A stretch of DNA of 9,132 nucleotides from Bifidobacteriaceae bacterium (GTDB taxonomy: Bacteria; Actinomycetota; Actinomycetes; Actinomycetales; WQXJ01). The stretch is taken from assembly GCA_031261885.1 (NCBI GenBank), contig JAISIU010000339.1:1-9132 (forward strand). The letters are read 5' to 3'. The translations under genes were made by a program, and so were the position numbers. Positions 6,838-9,132 of the stretch are shown piece after piece (within the stretch, counting starts at the first letter, position 1; every line of letters begins with the position of its first letter). Below the pieces are notes generated by a model. It ran no database searches. It had not been told where the DNA came from and saw only the letters and a program-made list of their open reading frames with translations.

Positions 6838-6843
6838 CCTTTC
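6838..6843 (-). promoter_or_regulatory. Ribosome binding site setting the aminotransferase start
   Basis: GAAAGG on the minus strand lies 6 bases before the GTG at 6831. It supports that start over the in-frame ATG at 6885, which would place this site inside the coding region. Confidence 0.6.
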
Positions 6844-6874
6844 GCTTGGCACATGGTCGGCTCTTCGCCACGAT

Positions 6875-6880
6875 AGCCTA
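6875..6880 (-). promoter_or_regulatory. Candidate -10 element upstream of the aminotransferase operon
   Basis: The 85 bp between the GT-C stop (6917) and the aminotransferase start (6831) contain TAGGCT on the minus strand, which fits the actinobacterial TANNNT -10 pattern. A start site near 6868 would leave a leader of about 37 bases. A GTCAAG 18 bases upstream is a poor -35. The three cassette genes may therefore have their own promoter besides read-through from the GT-C gene. This rests on one hexamer only. Confidence 0.3.
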
Positions 6881-6916
6881 CCCATCGAGCCAGTCCCGCT
6901 TGACGCGCCGCCGACA

Positions 6917-8524
6917 CTACGCCTTAAGGCGGTAGGAGACGTAGGAGTTCCCCGGCACGGTCTCCGGCTCCTGGTAGAGCGTACCCAGAGCGGCTTTGAA
7001 ATGTGCTCTCTGGGCGCTCGTCAGGGCCTGTTCGAAGGTCTGGACGTATGCGGTGGTCGGGAACAGGACCATGGCGGGCTTCCCTTCAATGACCGTCTCG
7101 GCGATCGCGGCGTTGACTGCTCGCTGGCGCGGCTGGAGGAAGCTCATCATGTCATAGGGGTACTTGGAGGCAGACAACCTTTGTGAGCCGTAGTTGATCT
7201 GCACCCCGGCAGCGCCGAAAACCTGCACCGTCTGTCTGGGTGTCGTATACGCATCGACGTACGCGTACGCCTGCTCATATTGGGCCGGATCACCACTATT
7301 CGTTCCCTGAACGTCGGAGACGACTCTCGCGACGCCCGGGGCACCGATGACGATGGAGGCTGCCGCCAAGACCGCCACCGCACTTTCACCAACACACCAG
7401 TGCTCATTGAGCCAGCACCGCCCACGCTCCAGCGTCCACGCATAGGGCACGGCGAGAGCGGGCACAAACGTGATGTAGTAGTTCATATCCCCGTTTCCGG
7501 ACAGCGAGTTCGCTCCGACGTTGGCCACGAGCGCCAATGCGGAAGCGGCGACGAGGTACGCGCGAGGCGACCACGGCCTGTCGTGCCGGCGCAGCGCAGC
7601 AACTGCCAAGCACGTGAACGCAACCAGGAGAGCCGCCACTCCTGCGGCTCCGAGGAATAGTCCCAACAGGCCAACCGCATGTTCGAAGCGCTGTTGGCCA
7701 CTCCACCCCCAATCGCCCATCACACCCGTGTATGCGGTGCGGATGGCCGCCCGCAGTGCCCCGCGCCGGGCCAAATACCAGGCAACGGGCGCGCCTGCCA
7801 CGCCCATCGCACCGACGGCCACCCCTGCCGTGCCCATCATCCGACCAAAGCCATTCCGCTTCGTAAGCGCCACGAGAGCGAAGATCGCAAAGGCTCCGGG
7901 TACCGCCACGATGTTGAACCTCAGCTCGACGATCAGCGCGAGGCACGCCCCATACGCGGCAGCCCACGGCCAGCGCCTACCACGCCCAAGTGTCAGCCGA
8001 ACCGCCGCCAGCACACCAGTGCAAGCGAATGGCATCGAGTATTCCTCGACCAAGTTCCCGCCCGACAAGGTCAGTCCCAACGTCAGCAACGCGAGGCTTG
8101 ACGCCGCCGACGCCAACACCCGCCCCGTCACCTGCCGCGCCAACGCGTAAACGAGCGCAGCCGTTGCCACGAGGCACCCGAGTTCAAGGACAAAGATGCC
8201 GTGCCAGTAGTCGATTCGGACACCGAGCTCGTTGATGAGGTACAGGAGCGGGCCCTTGTTCTCCCAAGTCTCCCTGTAGATCGTCCGCCCTTGCGACATC
8301 GCCCACCCGGTGTACGCCATGATCCCCGCGCCGTTCCCATAGTCCCGGTCGTTGAGGAAAAAGAACTGGGTCGCACACGACAACACGATGGCAACCGCGA
8401 TGGGCACGGCGGGCGCGGCGAACCGTGCGGATCGACTCTTTCTCGCTCCCGAGCCGGTTATCACGCGCGCCCGATGACGACCCGGCCCGCCGGTCGAAGC
8501 AACGGTCATTACTTTCGAAGTCAT
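6917..8524 (-). CDS. GT-C type polytopic membrane glycosyltransferase (GT39/ArnT-like)
   Basis: The 535-residue integral membrane protein has a basic cytoplasmic N-terminus (residues 1-35, rich in Arg/Lys), a first helix at about 36-56, and then the first outer loop, NDRDYGNG, with Asp59 and Asp61. The loop continues through YRETWENKGPLLYLINELG (83-101), the pattern typical of lipid-phosphate-sugar-using GT-C enzymes. A GGNLVEEYSMPF segment at 155-166 and GNGDMNYYITF near 343-353 are further loop-helix junctions. I count roughly ten or eleven helices, with a soluble ~95-residue C-terminal part. Such enzymes move a sugar from a polyprenyl-phosphate donor onto an extracytoplasmic acceptor; the sugar and acceptor here are unknown. 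The start is set by GGAGGT 6 bases before the ATG at 8524; an upstream GTG at 8659 would add 45 unlikely residues. It is divergent from a family 2 glycosyltransferase that may supply its donor. Confidence 0.8.
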   Translation of the reverse strand: MTSKVMTVASTGGPGRHRARVITGSGARKSRSARFAAPAVPIAVAIVLSCATQFFFLNDRDYGNGAGIMAYTGWAMSQGRTIYRETWENKGPLLYLINELGVRIDYWHGIFVLELGCLVATAALVYALARQVTGRVLASAASSLALLTLGLTLSGGNLVEEYSMPFACTGVLAAVRLTLGRGRRWPWAAAYGACLALIVELRFNIVAVPGAFAIFALVALTKRNGFGRMMGTAGVAVGAMGVAGAPVAWYLARRGALRAAIRTAYTGVMGDWGWSGQQRFEHAVGLLGLFLGAAGVAALLVAFTCLAVAALRRHDRPWSPRAYLVAASALALVANVGANSLSGNGDMNYYITFVPALAVPYAWTLERGRCWLNEHWCVGESAVAVLAAASIVIGAPGVARVVSDVQGTNSGDPAQYEQAYAYVDAYTTPRQTVQVFGAAGVQINYGSQRLSASKYPYDMMSFLQPRQRAVNAAIAETVIEGKPAMVLFPTTAYVQTFEQALTSAQRAHFKAALGTLYQEPETVPGNSYVSYRLKA

Positions 8525-8530
8525 CAGGAA

Positions 8531-8536
8531 ACCTCC
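8531..8536 (-). promoter_or_regulatory. Ribosome binding site setting the GT-C start
   Basis: GGAGGT on the minus strand is a near-perfect Shine-Dalgarno, 6 bases from the ATG at 8524. It decides this start over the longer reading from 8659. Confidence 0.8.
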
Positions 8537-8745
8537 GACCAGTCCTGCACAAACCAGCCTCACCAACGCTAGCCCCCCCACGTCGCTCGGGCGGGTCTCA
8601 GAAAGTGCCGTCGCACCTCCACGTCCCGGCACCTGGAGCCTCGTTCGTGGGTTCGTCAAACCACCATCTCGACAGCCCGTTCACGAGGCAGGCCCGCTAT
8701 GCTGGGCACGAACGATCCCCAAGTAGTCGCACCTTCTGGCTCATT

Positions 8746-8765
8746 CCTGCGGCCAGACTCGCAGG
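8746..8765. repeat. Perfect 6-bp inverted repeat upstream of the family 2 glycosyltransferase
   Basis: CCTGCG at 8746-8751 and CGCAGG at 8760-8765 are separated by 8 bases. It ends 21 bases before the likely TTG start, so it could be a small leader hairpin or an operator half-site pair. A 6-bp palindrome can arise by chance in GC-rich DNA. Confidence 0.35.
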
Positions 8766-8786
8766 TGCGCAGTTGAATGGAAGAGC

Positions 8787-9132
8787 TTGTACAAGGGTTT
8801 GACGGTGGCCGCAGTCGTGCCGGCCTACAAGGAGGAGGCGCACGTCGCCCAAGTCATCCAGACCATGCCCGGTCTCGTCGACCACATCCTCGTGGTTGAC
8901 GACGCCAGCCCGGACGCGACCGGCGACACGGCCCGGGCCGCTGCGGACGCCCGCACGGAAGTGTTGGTGCACAGGGTCAACAAGGGCGTTGGTGGCGCGA
9001 TCATTACGGGCCACCGCCGGGCATTGAAGCTTGGGTGCGATGTCTCCGTGGTCATGGCCGGCGACGCTCAAATGGACCCGACGCATCTGCCTGAGCTGCT
9101 CGATCCAATCGCCGAACAGGGCTACGGCTTCA
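8787..9132 (+). CDS. Family 2 glycosyltransferase, polyprenyl-phosphate-sugar synthase-like, 3' partial
   Basis: The first 115 residues of a GT-A fold glycosyltransferase run to the window end. Motifs are AAVVPAYKEE at 8-17, ILVVDDASPDAT at 34-45 with the nucleotide-binding Asp pair 38/39, NKGVGGAI at 65-72, and VVMAGDAQMDP at 88-98, where Asp93 fits the metal-binding DxD-like site. The NKGVGGAI and GDAQ motifs are typical of dolichyl-/polyprenyl-phosphate sugar synthases. The start is probably the TTG at 8787, giving the common MYKGLTVA N-terminus, with GGAAGAG just upstream. GTG at 8805 with AAGGG 7 bases upstream is the alternative. A TAG at 8724 closes the frame upstream. The enzyme would act on the cytoplasmic face and could supply the divergent GT-C gene. 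The C-terminal half, including any membrane helices, is outside the window. Confidence 0.85.
   Translation, partial: MYKGLTVAAVVPAYKEEAHVAQVIQTMPGLVDHILVVDDASPDATGDTARAAADARTEVLVHRVNKGVGGAIITGHRRALKLGCDVSVVMAGDAQMDPTHLPELLDPIAEQGYGF

Larger units (their letters stand above)
8525..8786. promoter_or_regulatory. Divergent intergenic region between the GT-C and family 2 glycosyltransferase genes
   Basis: These 262 bp lie between divergent starts and should carry the promoters for both directions. For the rightward gene, TATGCT at 8698-8703 is a fair -10 match, but no good -35 lies at standard spacing. For the leftward gene, a TTGACG near 8660 looks like a -35 without a matching -10. The region also holds the inverted repeat at 8746-8765. 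The ORFs that cross it show no coherent protein features. Confidence 0.45.

Noticed and set aside
5797..7186. Plus-strand ORFs opposite the aminotransferase and the end of the GT-C gene
   Set aside because: They are His/Arg/Val-rich shadows without motifs. The minus-strand frames carry complete active-site motifs.
8525..8659. Extension of the GT-C gene to an upstream GTG at 8659
   Set aside because: It would add 45 residues with no family likeness and bury a strong GGAGGT ribosome site placed correctly for the ATG at 8524.
8697..9086. Minus-strand ORF opposite the family 2 glycosyltransferase
   Set aside because: No coherent domain is visible. The plus strand encodes the conserved DDASPDAT and GDAQMDP motifs.

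Overview
The window is high-GC DNA with the codon use of a G+C-rich actinobacterium. The rhamnose gene at the left edge is an RmlC-RmlD fusion, an arrangement I associate with Actinomycetaceae, Bifidobacteriaceae and relatives. I cannot name a genus. All the recognisable genes fit a locus for nucleotide-sugar and cell-surface polysaccharide biosynthesis. No tRNA, rRNA, CRISPR array or insertion sequence is visible.

Layout. Bases 1-1988 (+ strand) hold the 3' part of rmlCD and a complete rmlA, overlapping by 4 bp; both are enzymes of dTDP-L-rhamnose synthesis. They converge on a leftward (- strand) block at 2033-8524. In its own transcription order that block is: a GT-C type membrane glycosyltransferase (8524-6917); a DegT/DnrJ/EryC1-family sugar aminotransferase (6831-5734); a Gfo/Idh/MocA oxidoreductase (5737-4748); an LpxA-family acyltransferase (4735-4040); and a broken gene for a polytopic membrane protein resembling DUF6077 (4031-2033). 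A 262-bp divergent intergenic region separates this block from a rightward family 2 glycosyltransferase of the polyprenyl-phosphate type, cut off by the window end.

How the genes may work together. The oxidoreductase, aminotransferase and LpxA-type acyltransferase together form a UDP-GlcNAc 3-oxidation, 3-amination and 3-N-acylation cassette. Its nearest precedent is the GnnA/GnnB/LpxA route to amide-linked lipid A in some Gram-negative bacteria, but it lies here beside actinobacterial rhamnose genes. The acyltransferase has a Met at the position that sets chain length in LpxA enzymes, which suggests a short acyl group. The family 2 enzyme could make a polyprenyl-phosphate sugar for the GT-C enzyme to use outside the membrane.

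Most unusual points: the LpxA-type cassette in a monoderm-like actinobacterial setting, and the membrane-protein gene with one clean in-frame TAA plus a probable second lesion (a one-base frameshift) near its 5' end.
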